64,000 bases of DNA from Epiperipatus broadwayi (Eukaryota; Onychophora; Udeonychophora; Euonychophora; Peripatidae). This document shows, piece by piece, positions 52,007-63,342 of this stretch. The stretch spans positions 2,119,456-2,183,455 of the forward strand of contig JAQFVV010012507.1 of NCBI GenBank assembly GCA_028023455.1, in the 5' to 3' direction. The position numbers were made by a program, and so were the translations under genes. Numbering within the stretch: the stretch's first letter is position 1; every line of letters starts with the position of its first letter. A model generated the notes under the pieces. That model was given only the letters and a program-made list of their open reading frames with translations, ran no database searches and was not told the DNA's origin.

Positions 52007-53742
52007 ATGTGAGAGGCAATCAACATTGTTCTTTTTTAAGTTGTTTGTGATAATCTTTATAATATAAACACTCAGTTTCACAATAAAATGCTCTTCAAGA
52101 AGTTTTGTATTCTTTATTCGCTTCTTAAGTCAAATCCAATGAAGATGTGAACAATGGACCCTATAGAATCACATTCTGCAAAATGATACACATTATTGAT
52201 TAGTCTTATTATCTTGTTATTGTATTTTTAAAATTGAACATTTTTAAATGAACCTATTTTAATGCTTTTATTATGATGATGATAAAATATCAATCCTCAC
52301 TTCCATACAATAAATCAGATACAATAACAATTCTGCAATGGGACTAATTTAATTGCAGTAGTTATTTCACTATTATAAAATACTCTTTCTGAAGTCATGC
52401 TGCCCCTCAGTGTCTAAGTTTTATTTCTATTTAAAAACAAAATAATTACTTTAGACATGTGTATGCAGATTTTTGCATTATTGATAGCAACTTACAAAAC
52501 ACTCAGTTTGTTCAAGTAATAATGAGTGCTAGAAAATAAGAAGGAAAAAATTCATTAAAAGAAAAGAGCCACATATAGAGTGACCTAATTTACCATGCTT
52601 TATTATACAAGATTTTGCAGAATTATCAATTGAATAACTGCTGAACATAATAAGATTTATACTGATTCACAAAATAAAAGCATCATAAATTTTAAGTTCA
52701 CTTTATGTAACCTGACCCACTTAAAAGAAGATAATTTTAAGTGTTATAGTATTTTACAATTTTTCTTTATTTGCAATATATGAACAAGAACTCTTAAATG
52801 ATATAAAAAATGCTAAATTAATGATTTAAAATGTGAAATTAAAAACTGGAAATATCCAATAAAATATATTTACTGACTGTCATTTGAAAATACATTGCAT
52901 TACCTGAGGTTACAATTACTTGTTTGCATAAGAAATATTAAGTTGCATTTAAAAATTTGAAAGTTTATGGAAAAAACATACTACATTTGGAAAATTAATA
53001 GAAGTTAGTTTATGTGAAATAAAATTGATTACTGAGAGTGAACAATTATTCTTTCAACAAAGTTTTAATTTTAACAAGTAAACCTGGGTCTTGTTTTATG
53101 CGGATTTTTTAATGTGATTTTGAAGTTATGTATTCATGTTTCTTCTTAACATCTTTTTATGCAGATTTTCTTTTATGCGATAAAGAAGTTCATATTTCAT
53201 TATATTTATTAGATATCAGGAAATTTAAATTATTAATAACTTATTTTGACTTGAAATATATTTTAAAAAAAATATAATGTTATATTAGCAGCTAGCATGA
53301 ATATGGCCTGATGCTATTTAGAATCTTAGCTTTACATAAATAACCTACTTATACTTATGAGTAAATAATAATAATAGATTTATACTTATGAGTATAAAAA
53401 TATCGCAATAAATATTCAAAAATTTTAAATTTTTAAAACATATTTTGTTAGATATAACAAATAAATATTCTTTTAGATTTTTAAAAATAATCATAAATAA
53501 TAAAGATTTTGTTGATTTTTGTAAACTGAAAATAATCTTTCTAATGATAATGTATAATCTTTTTGTTTTGATTGCGATCTCATTTTTTTAATATAGAAAC
53601 AAAATGTGAACATTTAAAATTTATTTTAGTAGTGAACAAAAATATCTATCAAATGAAGACAAATTTATTATTTTCTGATAAGTAATAATCATTTAATCAT
53701 AGATTTTACATTGATGTATGAGAGAAAGAAAAACATCAGAAA

Positions 53743-53900
53743 ATGCTGAAATCTGAGAGAGTTTACTGCAATGAACAATCTCTTAAATTCCAACAAGAGC
53801 TAAATAGTTGTATATCTGGATATCACAAGCTTTATAAACAATTAGTAAAACCATCATCTCAAAGTTTAATTACTGATTACATTGTTGACAGAAAACCATT
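53743..53900 (+). pseudogene. Probable Tigger-like transposase C-terminal relic
   Basis: The open frame encodes SLKFQQELNSCISGYHKLYK then QLVKPSSQSLITDYI. A helix followed by an '(S)Q(S/T)xITxF/Y' ending is how many Tigger/pogo transposases finish. The position inside Tigger-like terminal repeats supports this; no DDE motifs remain. The frame continues to 54012 but becomes unlike a transposase. Confidence 0.4.
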
Positions 53901-53989
53901 AACGCAGCACAAGACTGATGGTGGTGCTAGTTGTACTTCTTCCTGTGATGGGATAATTATGTTAGGAGGGTTGTTGAGTGTTATAGTGG

Positions 53990-54540
53990 TAAGGAATGGG
54001 ATAAAAGATTAGAAGCATTAATAAAAAGTAGGGAGTTGGAGAGATGGAGAACTAATATGGAGGGTAAGAAGAGTTTAAATATATATAGAAGTAAACAGAA
54101 CATTGGATGCAAGTTAATTTATGATAATAGTAAGGAAAGTAGTTTATTGTTTAAGGCTCAAACAGGATCTTTAGCAACAAGAGAATATACATGTAAGTAG
54201 AAAACTATGGGTGATTTAGTGTGCAAATTGTGTAAGGAAGGTATAGAAAATATTAGGCATCTGTTGATTGAATGTAAATGCTTGAAAGCAGAAATGATAC
54301 AGATAATGAAGTTATGGGAGAATAGATATGAACAAAGTGATTATACAGAAAGTGAGTTATTGGTTTTTATGCTGGGGTTGTGAAAAGATAAGGGGGATTT
54401 AGATATAAAGGCCATAGAGTTGACAAAGATTATGTTGTGGAAATGGAATGGGGCAGAATATGGGAAGACTTAGAGTGGGGAATGGAAAATAAAGTGGCTA
54501 ACAGGTTTATCTAGACATAATTGCTGAGATATTCTTGACT
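53990..54540 (+). mobile_element. LINE fragment: RT C-terminal zinc-knuckle region
   Basis: Peptides ERWRTNMEGKKSLNIYRSK, KLIYDNSKESSLLFKAQTGS and CKLCKEGIENIRHLLIEC follow in one frame with a stop at about 54198. The C-x2-C...H...C arrangement after an 'RTG/QTGS-L' segment is the usual C-terminal tail of several non-LTR reverse transcriptases. The RT itself is absent. It lies inside the Tigger-like element, so it probably inserted there. Confidence 0.6.
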
Positions 54541-55377
54541 TCGTTGAAGGAGAAGCCAAAATACATCACATCAACATGAATCTGATTTTTTACTTTTCAC
54601 AAATGTACCACATATTGTCAAACAGTGATAATGATTAAAATATGTATGAAAAAATGTAAGCACTATAGTTAATAAAAAAAGTAAAAAAAAATCTTTGTCT
54701 TTTTTCAATTTTTTTCAAATATTTAAAATTTTTTATTAGTCATACTTTATTTTCTGATTTTATATGATTTTTGAAAATTATAGAACATATTCCCCATTTT
54801 TCAAGGTAAGTTAAATTTTTTTTGTGTGATTTCTTTTAATGCACGTTTTCTGCGGAACCTATCTACCACATATAATGAGACCCGGGTGTAATTAAAGATG
54901 GCATTAAAATTTTTGAAAAGGAAAAAAAAAGTTTTCTTTTTTTAAAATATTAGAGAATTGTATGACACTGCTATAAGCATAAAGTCATTGAAAATTTTTA
55001 TAAAAGTAAACATTTTATAAAATGTTGCCAAAATCCCATTACCTTTTTCTATAATAATTTAATATTAAATATTATAAGTAGATTATTATTTTTAATGCCA
55101 AATTGAATAGAAAACAAAAAAAGTATGTAAAAATTCATAAATTGTTTTTATTACTATTATTTTGTTTTGGTTTCAAATAAATATATGTACAATACAATAC
55201 CTATATATTGCTTAAGTAATTTTATAAGTCATTATATAAAACTAAATTATCATAGTTTATAGACTTTCCATAGTAACTAAACATCTGAAAATGCCTTTGA
55301 TTATAAATAATATATGATTCAAAGAATTACAAAGTTACACATACATATATATGTATACATATATGTATATATTACAG

Positions 55378-55489
55378 AATACTATCAGGCTACCGATTCT
55401 GGAAGTGTTCAAGTCACAGCTAGTGTTGGGGATAGTGCTAGTCTTAACAGTATTAACTTAAATGATTTGCATGAGGATCAAGATTGTGG
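55378..55489 (+). CDS. FERM-domain gene, internal exon
   Basis: A 112-base exon between tattacag and gtaagt. Two leading bases complete Gln with the C left by the 19453 exon (or Lys with the A left by the 33775 candidate). It encodes YYQATDSGSVQVTASVG then DSASLNSINLNDLHEDQDC, leaving two bases (GG). It is Ser/Asp-rich and probably an unstructured linker. The splice sites and fully open frame are the evidence; no domain is recognised. Confidence 0.75.
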
Positions 55490-57029
55490 GTAAGTCACAA
55501 AATATGCATGTATGTTTGATGCTATATGAGTGGAACTTTTAATTATAAAAAAAAGTTTACTTATTATTTTACTTTATGCAAATTATAAATACATTTTCTT
55601 TGATCTGTGTTCTGATACTTTATTTAGTTTTGTTTCATAATATAAAGATAACAGTGAAAACGATTAGCATATGATACATACACATATGCAGTGGAATTTC
55701 AAAATATAACAATCATTCATTTTATGCATAGATTTAAGATCAGATGTCTGAATGAATACATGTGTTAATAGACTACTTATTACTATATGAAGTTATAAAA
55801 GAATGTGATTGAGTTGTCTACCACTATATGTTTCTTTGATCAATAAATGTATGTTTTGTAATTCATCAATTGTAAAAAGATATATGTGCATTATAATCTT
55901 ATTATAGGATGATAATTTCGTTTAGATTATCATGTTGAGGGTGTTTTTTTTCTCTTTCTATAATTATAAAGTGAGTTAATAAATGGTTTATGGTTGATCC
56001 TGTATAAAATTCCTATATAAAATAACTAATAATGCCCATGTACTTTTATTTCGCCATGTGAAAAGCTAATAATTGGTAAAACAGAAATCTGTATACTTTT
56101 GGAGATTAGAAAGCATGACTTTAAATATATAGAATCCTCGAAAAAAGTATACTTCTGTATGAGATTACATTGCTATATTTTTTGAAATACTTTCTCTTAC
56201 ATGTAGAGATTTAATGGTACTAGTTTTTCTGTGGATTTTTTTTTTCTTAATACTTCTGAGTTTACACCAACATTTTATGTATTCCAGAAGTATATTCTTT
56301 CATTTTAAATCAATAGTATGATGATTGTTTTTTTTTGTATTCAGAATTTTTTTTTTTTTTAATTTTGAAGTTATTTTTTAAAAAAAATGGTACCCTAGAG
56401 ATATAATATTAAATCATTGTTAAAATTTATCTAAGGAAAGAAAAAAAAAAACATATTTTGTTTTGTTATTATGTAAAATAATGTGATTTGAACTGATAAA
56501 TATTCTGATTGCTGTAAAGAAATTTGGTTTCAATTGATAAAATTTGTAAAAAGAATAATAAGAGTTATTTTAAGATTTATTTTATGTATAAAGATTGGAT
56601 TGGAATAATTTGTAAGACCAAAGTTAAAAATAAGAGAATGGAGTTAAATAACTGTTTCTTTTAAAAAAACAAAAACCAAAATAATTGTGTGGAAGTTCAT
56701 CTGGGATTTTTTTGCTATTTATTCTCTATAATTTATTGAATGCAAAATCAATATGTTATATATTGTACAAAAGAAACAAGTATAAAATATAAGCTAATAT
56801 ATGTGTAAAAAAATGATAATCAAGCAAGATGAATATGTTATATACATTAATGAATTCATAAGAACATATAGATTAATAGAAATAGAATAAGGGATAAAAT
56901 AAATGTGTGATAATAACTGTGATATCTGGTACCATTGTCTAATGTTTAAACTAATCAGTCCATCAATAACAGTGTGTATTTACCCAATCTGCCTGACAAA
57001 TGACTCAGTTCAGCAGACTGTTGCGTTCA

Positions 57030-58291
57030 TTAAATGATCTTAATGAGAGTCCATGTTTCATAAAATCTTGAGTTGGAAGTTAGCAGTTTGTCACGATTCT
57101 TCATTTTTTGTAGTTTCCTAATGGTAAAAGCCTCTTCATCGAAAGCATTGGTGTTGAATATTTTTCTGCATCTTACAATCCAAATTGCATAGTTTATAAA
57201 TAATGACAATCTGATTGTGGTAATTGATCTTGTTCTTATGTTGTCATTGAGTGATATGGTTAAGTAATAGTCAATCTTGAGGTTCTTGGCAATTGTACTT
57301 CTTGTGATCCAGAGACCAGGGCATGAGCGTATCAGATGTTCAAATGTTTTTTCATGCCTATGACAGAGAGGACAAATAGGATCAATTTTAACAATGCCTT
57401 TCTTATATGCAAGAAACCAGTTGGTACTCACTGAATTGATGTTGATTTTGAGTAAAAATCCAGGTATTTAGGCTCCATGCTCCTGAAGCTGAAGAGAGTC
57501 ATGAGTTTTTTATATGTCGATGTTGACTGGATGTATTAGTCTGTATGCTTCCCATATTTTGATTTGATTGTCAAATGTGTGATGGGTGATGACCATGTAT
57601 TTTTTAATCAGCTCAATTGATGAGTCTATGAAGTTCTTAGCTCTGGGTGGCGGTCTATCAGTAGGAATTACTGGCTCCAGAATCTGCTCATATCCAAAGG
57701 TTTTGATTATTATTGAAATAAAGTTGAAAGTTTTCTGTATTGCAATAGCCTGGAGAGAATGCAGGGACAAACTATTGTGTATCTTATGTTGTTGCATGAG
57801 CTTAATGCTAAATGCAGCAACTTTACCTTTCCAGAATAATCTCACTGCAAATGTGTTTACTTTTCTGATAAATGTTTTGGTAAGTTTGATGATTGGCAAA
57901 TAATAATTTATTTTGGCCATAATTTTTATATTCAATATGGCTACTTTCCTAGGTAGGGATAGATAGACTTTGGATAATTTTTGGGTTAAGTTTTCCATTG
58001 ATAATAGGATTTCATTATGTATGTCTTTTGCCATTTGGGTATGTGTTTTGGCAAGTGCAAATCTTAAAAATTTTTGAGGCTCTGCTTTGAACTTCGATGC
58101 AGTTTTTTTTTCCATTACAGATCTTCCATGTTGCAGATTTCAATGGACTTATTAAGAGACCAAATTTACAAGATGGAGTTAAACTGAGTGAGAAAATTTG
58201 ATGATGGTAGAAAAACAATGATATCATTCATGTATGCAATCACATTGATCATTTTAGCCAGTCTATATATATATATATATATATTTATATA

Positions 58292-58330
<39 letters not shown>

Positions 58331-59217
58331 ATTGATATAAGTAATAAACATAAGCATATTCTGGGGTTAGCCCTGGGGTATAGAGGCTCCAGGTTTGAAA
58401 TATGATGACAACCTACCATTTAGGGATACAGTATTTTCTCTGTTGTCCAAAAGATTTTTGAATGATTTGAATTATGGAGTTTGGTATTTGATGTTCTTCA
58501 AGCAAGTGTAGAAGGGTGTTTATGTTAACGGAATCAAAAGCCGCAGTGATGTCAAGTTGAACAGCAATGGCAGCTTGTTTTCTACTTTGTCTGATGTGGC
58601 CCAGAAGAATTTTAATCTGTTCCATTGCCAGAACTGGAGATGAATTCTTCTTGGCATATTGAAAAGGTGAAATATCTTTTAAAATCTTGTCTTGAATTTT
58701 TTCCTTAATAACTGTTTCCAGAATCTTGATAATGAGTGGGGACATAGAGATGGGGCAGATGTTGAGTATGGATTGAGTGTCCTCATGCTTCTTAAGAAAG
58801 GGCACTAGAGCAATGGAATATAGGTGAGGTATCGACCTTTTCTCCCGTGCCAAATAATCTGTCATTTTTAGCAGGATGGGAATGGTAAAATTACTCAGGT
58901 GATTAACCAGAAACAGAGGGATTCCATGTAATCTGGGGTATTTTATTTTGCATGGTTTGAAGTTTATCTTTGAAATCAGCCTCAGTTATTCCATGATTGA
59001 TTGCAGACTTCATTCCGACCCAGTCACAATAATGATGATTGGTTTTCTGGAGCTTCTGTTTGAAATGGCGGTATATCTCATTTATCATTGGTTCACCTAC
59101 AAACAACTCATTGAGCACATTGTGCACGTACTTACCATTCAATTTTTTTACAATAGTTTTTTTTTTTATATATTTGGAAATCTTATCATTTTTTTTTGTC
59201 TTGGTTCCAAAATCCAT
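57030..59217 (-). pseudogene. LINE reverse transcriptase pseudogene
   Basis: Pieces in order: 58903-59217 (pre-RT), 58413-58865 (fingers/palm with SILNICPISMSPLIIKILE and VQLDITAAFDSVN, the first catalytic Asp), 58340-58412 (KPGASIPQG, the PQG motif), 58166-58260 (IAYMNDIIVF, a degenerate YxDD: the first catalytic Asp is now Asn-preceded), 57510-58115 (thumb/connection, VYLSLPRKVAILNIKIMAKI, WKGKVAAF), 57030-57431 (CPLCHRHEKTFEHLIRSCP zinc knuckle). Frameshifts and stops separate the pieces, and a (TA)n tract has expanded between the PQG and YxDD motifs. Confidence 0.8.
58263..58326. repeat. (TA)n tracts inside the LINE RT
   Basis: Two TA runs separated by 'ttatatagtc' replace the sequence between the PQG and YxDD motifs, encoding Tyr-Ile repeats. 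Confidence 0.9.
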
Positions 59218-59654
59218 TAATTCACCTAAGACATTAAATTTGTTTAATATTTGCTTACAAAAAGAAAATGTTGGGTGTCTGAAGTTGGGATTTCTATTTG
59301 ATGTACAGATGTTCTATAAAGAATAATCATTATGACATATAGTAATAAGATGTTTAAATAGTAATGGAAAAAAAAAACTGAAAAAAAACCCAACAAAGAT
59401 TGATAAAAACACAGTATGCAATGAATAATTTTATATTAAAGTAGTATAAAGTGTGAATTTAAAATTAAGACAGATTTAATAAGTGTCTTAAATTCTGAGA
59501 AATTGAACAATTTGGCATTAACAAAGTGGAGAAAAAGTATGTAGAATTACAATGATTTAGTCCAATTACTACAAATTGAAAATTGCAAAAGAGGCAAATA
59601 AAATGTTTAATTTAGTGTTTAAAACTCTGTAAGAACAGAAACTTAATCAAGTAT

Positions 59655-60139
59655 AAAAAGGCCTTTTTGTAGGTAATGTCAGAAAACAATTATTAAACCT
59701 GAATAACAGTAGCCTGGTTCTCCCTATATGGTCAAAGGAAACTTCTGCTGTTTTGATAATCTGAACAGCAGCAGTCATTCTCCAGACTATAGCTATAAGT
59801 TAACAGTTATGCAGTAAGGCAAGTGCACATTTAGCACTTAACCAAAGCTGACTCTATGCAAGCTGTCATTACAGCCAGAAGTGTTGCTGTACCTACTCAC
59901 AAGGCATGCTGCCAAGTACAGCTGTAAGTGGGTAGGAAGTCTTTAAGGGAACATGTAGTCTTTTTTTTTTAACAATTCACCTTAGATACCTCACCAACAA
60001 TAGTAGGTGGAGTATAACTATCAATATATAACAATTGTAAATTGAGTCTATATTTATATCTATATATTACTAATAAATATGTTGTAAAATGTTTGTATAC
60101 TCATTTGTGTATATATGGACAATTTGTGATTAAACATGC
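59655..60139 (+). repeat. 5' LTR of Gypsy-type element (5'-truncated)
   Basis: Matches 62265-63083 in order: 'cctgaataacagtag', 'ggaaacttctg', 'ttctccagactat', 'gtacctactcacaaggca', 'ggctgc..agcacagct', 'aacaattgtaaattga', 'tatctatatattactaata', 'tgattaaaca'. The about 180 bases that begin the 3' LTR have no counterpart here. The following 'tttggtgcagttgg' looks like the usual primer-binding/leader start. Confidence 0.7.
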
Positions 60140-60759
60140 CATGTTTGGTGCAGTTGGAAAAATAATTTTTTTTTTTTACTTACAGCTGATAAAAAGTTTT
60201 AACAACAAAATCTTGCCCTGTGATTATGTCATTATTCAGTAAAAATTCACAAACATTATCAGAATGTCAAATAAACTTCATAAAATCAAAGGAGAGTGGT
60301 TACTCTTAGAATAAAGTCAGAAACTCTCCTCACTGAATTGTTATATTTTGTTTTTATCAGAAATTGACAGTTACACAAACAGCAGCTTGTCAAATAAACA
60401 TTAAAAGTTCATTCTGAATAGCAGCTCATATAAATTAAAGAAATGTTTTCTCTCTTGTGATATATAGAGGAGAAAATAACCAAATGCCTAATGTTGGCTG
60501 AATTAAAGTTTTCAATCCTGCAGACACAGTTAATTAGCCAAGTTATGCTTATGTTAATAATTAGAGTCCAGACTTTGAGATCCTTACATCACAAACAACA
60601 TCAGAGATACAGGCTGATCTAGATTTTTGACAAGGCACTAATGCAGAGATATCATTTCAATCTTTGAATTCAAGGTGAAGGAGAAAAAAAATATTCATTA
60701 GTATTAAAATAGGATTTTAAAGTATTCTCAACAAAACTCTACAATATCAATTTATCTGC

Positions 60760-61080
60760 ATGATGAGCAGTTATAATCTTAGAATCCAGCTCATCATGGA
60801 TCCTGACATAACATTTAAATCTGCTTTGTCTCAAGCAGCATTAGCAGAACCAACAGCTAACCAAGCAAAGACATTGCAAAAACTGAATTATAAGTTCATA
60901 GTCTTGAGTAGCACAGTGGATCATCAAGTACTTATCAGATAGTTGAAGTAAATCAACAGCAATGAGTGAAAAGTGTTGTTACAGATGTAATAAACTAATA
61001 CATGCTCACACATAATTTCCACACTGTTATATAGTGTGTACATATTGCAAGCATGCCATTCACACAGAAACTATTTTAAA
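60760..61080 (+). pseudogene. gag C-terminal relic with zinc knuckle
   Basis: 60760-60942 encodes LIMDPDITFKSALSQAALAE followed by ANQAKTLQ, matching the 'LTFKxALxIAxAxExAxxxxKxLQ' part of Gypsy gag. In another frame, 60977-61060 gives CYRCNKLIHAHT, a stop, then PHCYIVCTYCKHAIHTE, the paired C-x2-C-x4-H-x4-C knuckles of this gag type with some positions lost. Frameshifted and non-functional. Confidence 0.6.
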
Positions 61081-61589
61081 GGAAACAACAAATAACTATT
61101 CCAAAAGGCAATTTAAAATAAATTAAACAAATTTTGTCTGCATAAACAATGTGAGAAATAGTAATTCTGTTTTCAAATACAGAATTCTTATTAATAATAT
61201 GCTGGTCACAGTGGAACTGTACACAGGGTCTGCAATATCCATAGTATTTATTAAACAAGACATGATCTATCCTTAATGAGAGCAATAAATTTCAGCTGCA
61301 CTCTAGCAGCAAAACAATAACTGATTATCAAGGCAATCTAGTAGCACTCTTGAGTCAGGTAAGAGTGAAGGTTACAATAATCAATATAAATAGATAGCTT
61401 TTTTTTGTTGTATTTGCTGATAAACAGAATAATTTATTAGGACATGATTAGTTTGCTCACTTAAATTTTACAGTGATTAAAGTGAACCAGCTCACAAAAA
61501 TAAATTTAAACAGGGTCTGCCCAGAAGTAATTAATCCAGATTTGAACCCTGAAATGATGCAAGAGACTAAGAGTGCAAAAAATGCATAG

Positions 61590-62070
61590 GTACTCATGTC
61601 CTATGCCACATATTTAAGGGAACCAGCAAATGGTTTCCAGCAGTTGTGATTAATGTCAAAAGATCACAACCAGTGCAGTGGTGGTTGAAACTCCTGATGG
61701 ACAACAATATCATTACACAGAAACAAACTTAGGTTAATTAAGACATCATCACCCAGCTATAATAAACCTACAGTTTCATGACCAGCCATCAGTATATACT
61801 CTCATCAAATGACAAAATGTGGCAAATCAACAGTGACGTGTCACCAACCAACTGTGTCAACCTACAGTTTCAAGACCAGATGTCAGCAAACATCATCAGA
61901 TGAAATCGTTGCAATCTACCAGCAGTGATTTATCAGCCAGCTGCAATAAACCTTCAGTTTTAAAAAAAATGACAATAATGTATCTGCTGAGAATAGTACC
62001 AACCGAGAAGCACTAGAGCAAAGAAGTTATCTGCCAATGCATCTACATGACTACATTCACCAGGACTAAT
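61590..62070 (+). pseudogene. pol C-terminal relic (GPY/F-like module and tail)
   Basis: 61615-61735 gives GTSKWFPAVVINVK and, after a frameshift, VVETPDGQQYHY. This is the 'xKWxPGxVxxxxGxxxYxVxxxDGxxxxRHxxxLR' module after the Gypsy integrase. Near 62025 SYLPMHLHDYI resembles the 'RRPPxxLxDYV' pol end. The reading frames are broken. The enzyme domains that should precede it are absent. Confidence 0.55.
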
Positions 62071-62077
62071 TTTAATT

Positions 62078-62085
62078 GGGGGGGG
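62078..62085 (+). other. Polypurine tract
   Basis: A run of eight Gs directly before the inferred 3' LTR start, the position and composition expected of a plus-strand primer. Confidence 0.55.
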
Positions 62086-63083
62086 TATTATATCTTGCCT
62101 TGTCTTCAAATAATGGACTAGTCCAGATTTGTTTTTTATTGTGATTGGATTGAGGGTTCATTGCCACTAACCAATGTGTATGTAAAGAAAGCAGCTCGAT
62201 AGATAATAATGCTCACTGTATCCTAATGTTTCCATGAAGGTTAGAAATCTAGCAATAAATAATCAGCCTTTTTAAAGGTAAGGCCAGAGAAAACCTGAAT
62301 AACAGTAGTCTAGTTTTCTCTCTACAGTCGAAGGAAACTTCTGTTAATCTGAACAACAGTGATTGTTCTCCAGACTATGACTATTTAAGTTAAAGGTTAA
62401 GCACTGAGGTAAGTCTAAGTGTAGGATTGGAAGCTGCCAGAACTAAAGTAGACTCAAGGGAAGCTGTTGTTACAGCTGTAAGAGAGCTGTACCTACTCAC
62501 AAGGCAGGCTGCAAAGCACAGCTGAAAGCAGGTAGAGAAATCTGTAAGGGAACATACCATCCATTCTTCAACAGTTCACCATAGAATGGGAACTATCTCT
62601 TACCAAAAGCAGATACAGCTATCTATAAATAACAATTGTAAATTGATGATATGTTTTCCTGAAGGTGTGCGATGATTGTATTCTAGTTGTATTTTTATAT
62701 TGAATGCGTTTAGAAAAAATTAACTTAATATTCCAAATACATTATATGGATAATAATAGCACATCAAATTCACAATGTTTCGAGGGGTATTATTCTCATG
62801 CTAGAACTGTCACTGGTCAGGCCAGCAACACCAGAAATAGAGAGGAGAATAATACCCCTTGAAACACTGTGCATACACTGACCTGTTTACTAACAGTTAT
62901 ATGTGTTTGGAATATTTAAATAAAGTAAATTTTTTCTAAAGACATTCAATAAGCATATTAGATGATGGAAGTAGTCCAATATAAAAATACAAGGGTATGT
63001 TTGTATCTATATATTACTAATAAATGTTACAAAATCTATATATACTCGTTTGTGTTTATATGTATAAGCATGATTAAACACAA
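62086..63083 (+). repeat. 3' LTR, interrupted by a MITE
   Basis: Begins after the G tract (TATTATATCTTGCC) and is collinear with the 5' LTR from about 62265 to 62654 and from 63000 to 63083. An about 345-base insertion lies in between. Confidence 0.65.
62687..62992. mobile_element. MITE nested in the 3' LTR
   Basis: Terminal inverted repeats TTGTATTTTTATATTG / CAATATAAAAATACAA. Inner inverted repeats 'tgtttcgaggggtattattctc' (split over the limit: gaggggtattattctc) / 'gagaataatacccc' flank 'actggtcaggccagcaacacc'. Absence from the 5' LTR defines the insertion. A partial relative is at 8892-9093. Confidence 0.65.
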
Positions 63084-63238
63084 CAAATATCATTTAATAT
63101 TTATTGTATGGTTATATTAAAAGGTATTTTTTATTTTAAAGATATTTTCAGTTTTAATAATATGATAAAAATATATTATCTACATTTTTGCTTTATTCTA
63201 ATTTTGCATTTTTCTACTATTTGTTTTCTTCTTTTTAG

Positions 63239-63304
63239 TGAAGTGAATTTTGAAAATAATCATCCATCTATCACAGGTTCTGAAACAAACCAAACAAAAT
63301 TCAG
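63239..63304 (+). CDS. FERM-domain gene, internal exon (last visible)
   Basis: A 66-base exon between cttctttttag (long polypyrimidine tract) and gtaata. The leading T completes Gly with the GG left by the 55378 exon. It encodes EVNFENNHPSITGSETNQ and TKF, leaving AG for the next exon. It is Asn/Ser-rich linker with no domain recognised. The gene continues to the right of the window. Confidence 0.7.
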
Positions 63305-63315
63305 GTAATAATCAT

Positions 63316-63341
63316 GCATATATATATATATATATATATAT
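63316..63341. repeat. (TA)n microsatellite
   Basis: A TA tract starting about 10 bases after the 63304 donor site. Confidence 0.9.
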
Positions 63342-63342
63342 T

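Larger units (their letters stand above)
53081..54888 (+). mobile_element. Tigger/pogo-like DNA transposon remnant
   Basis: The left end AACCTGGGTCTTGTTTTATG and the inverted right end CACCCGGGTCTCATTATATG form terminal repeats, each bordered by TA (53079-53080, 54889-54890), the pogo/Tigger target. 'ttttatgcgg' motifs near the left end and 'ttctgcggaacctat' near the right end are typical of Tigger termini. Most of the transposase is missing, and a LINE fragment occupies the right half. Confidence 0.65.
19561..55377 (+). other. Large intron of the FERM-domain gene (35.8 kb, may hide exons)
   Basis: Runs from gtaagt to tattacag. The flanking exons join in frame if nothing lies between them. 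It contains most of the mobile elements of the window, and a candidate exon at 33775-33877. Stretches where I see nothing specific: 19561-21670, 24690-27080, 28130-30340, 31020-33760, 33880-36960, 37160-37850, 38960-41530, 42230-42950, 45300-47390, 47550-51640, 52010-53070. Confidence 0.55.
56940..59320 (-). mobile_element. Non-LTR retrotransposon (LINE), decayed
   Basis: A minus-strand element of about 2.4 kb carrying the RT and the C-terminal zinc-knuckle domain. No endonuclease is seen, so the 5' part may be missing. Boundaries are approximate; no target duplication or tail was identified. It is not related to the RTE copies, and the clade is uncertain (the zf-RVT-type tail occurs in several clades). 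Confidence 0.75.
59655..63083 (+). mobile_element. Gypsy-type LTR retrotransposon, internally deleted
   Basis: Two LTRs flank an about 1.95-kb interior that keeps the end of gag, the gag zinc knuckle, the end of pol and the polypurine tract. Protease, RT, RNase H and the integrase core are missing. A 306-bp MITE has inserted into the 3' LTR. It lies in sense orientation in the host intron. Confidence 0.72.
55490..63238 (+). other. Intron of the FERM-domain gene (7.7 kb)
   Basis: Runs from gtaagt to cttctttttag. It contains a LINE (minus) and the deleted Gypsy element. The first 1.4 kb (55490-56930) is AT-rich with no recognised feature. Confidence 0.6.

Noticed and set aside
53743-54012. A host gene encoding an 89-residue protein
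   Set aside because: It lies within Tigger-like terminal repeats, and its first half resembles a transposase tail. The second half is out-of-frame LINE or spacer sequence.
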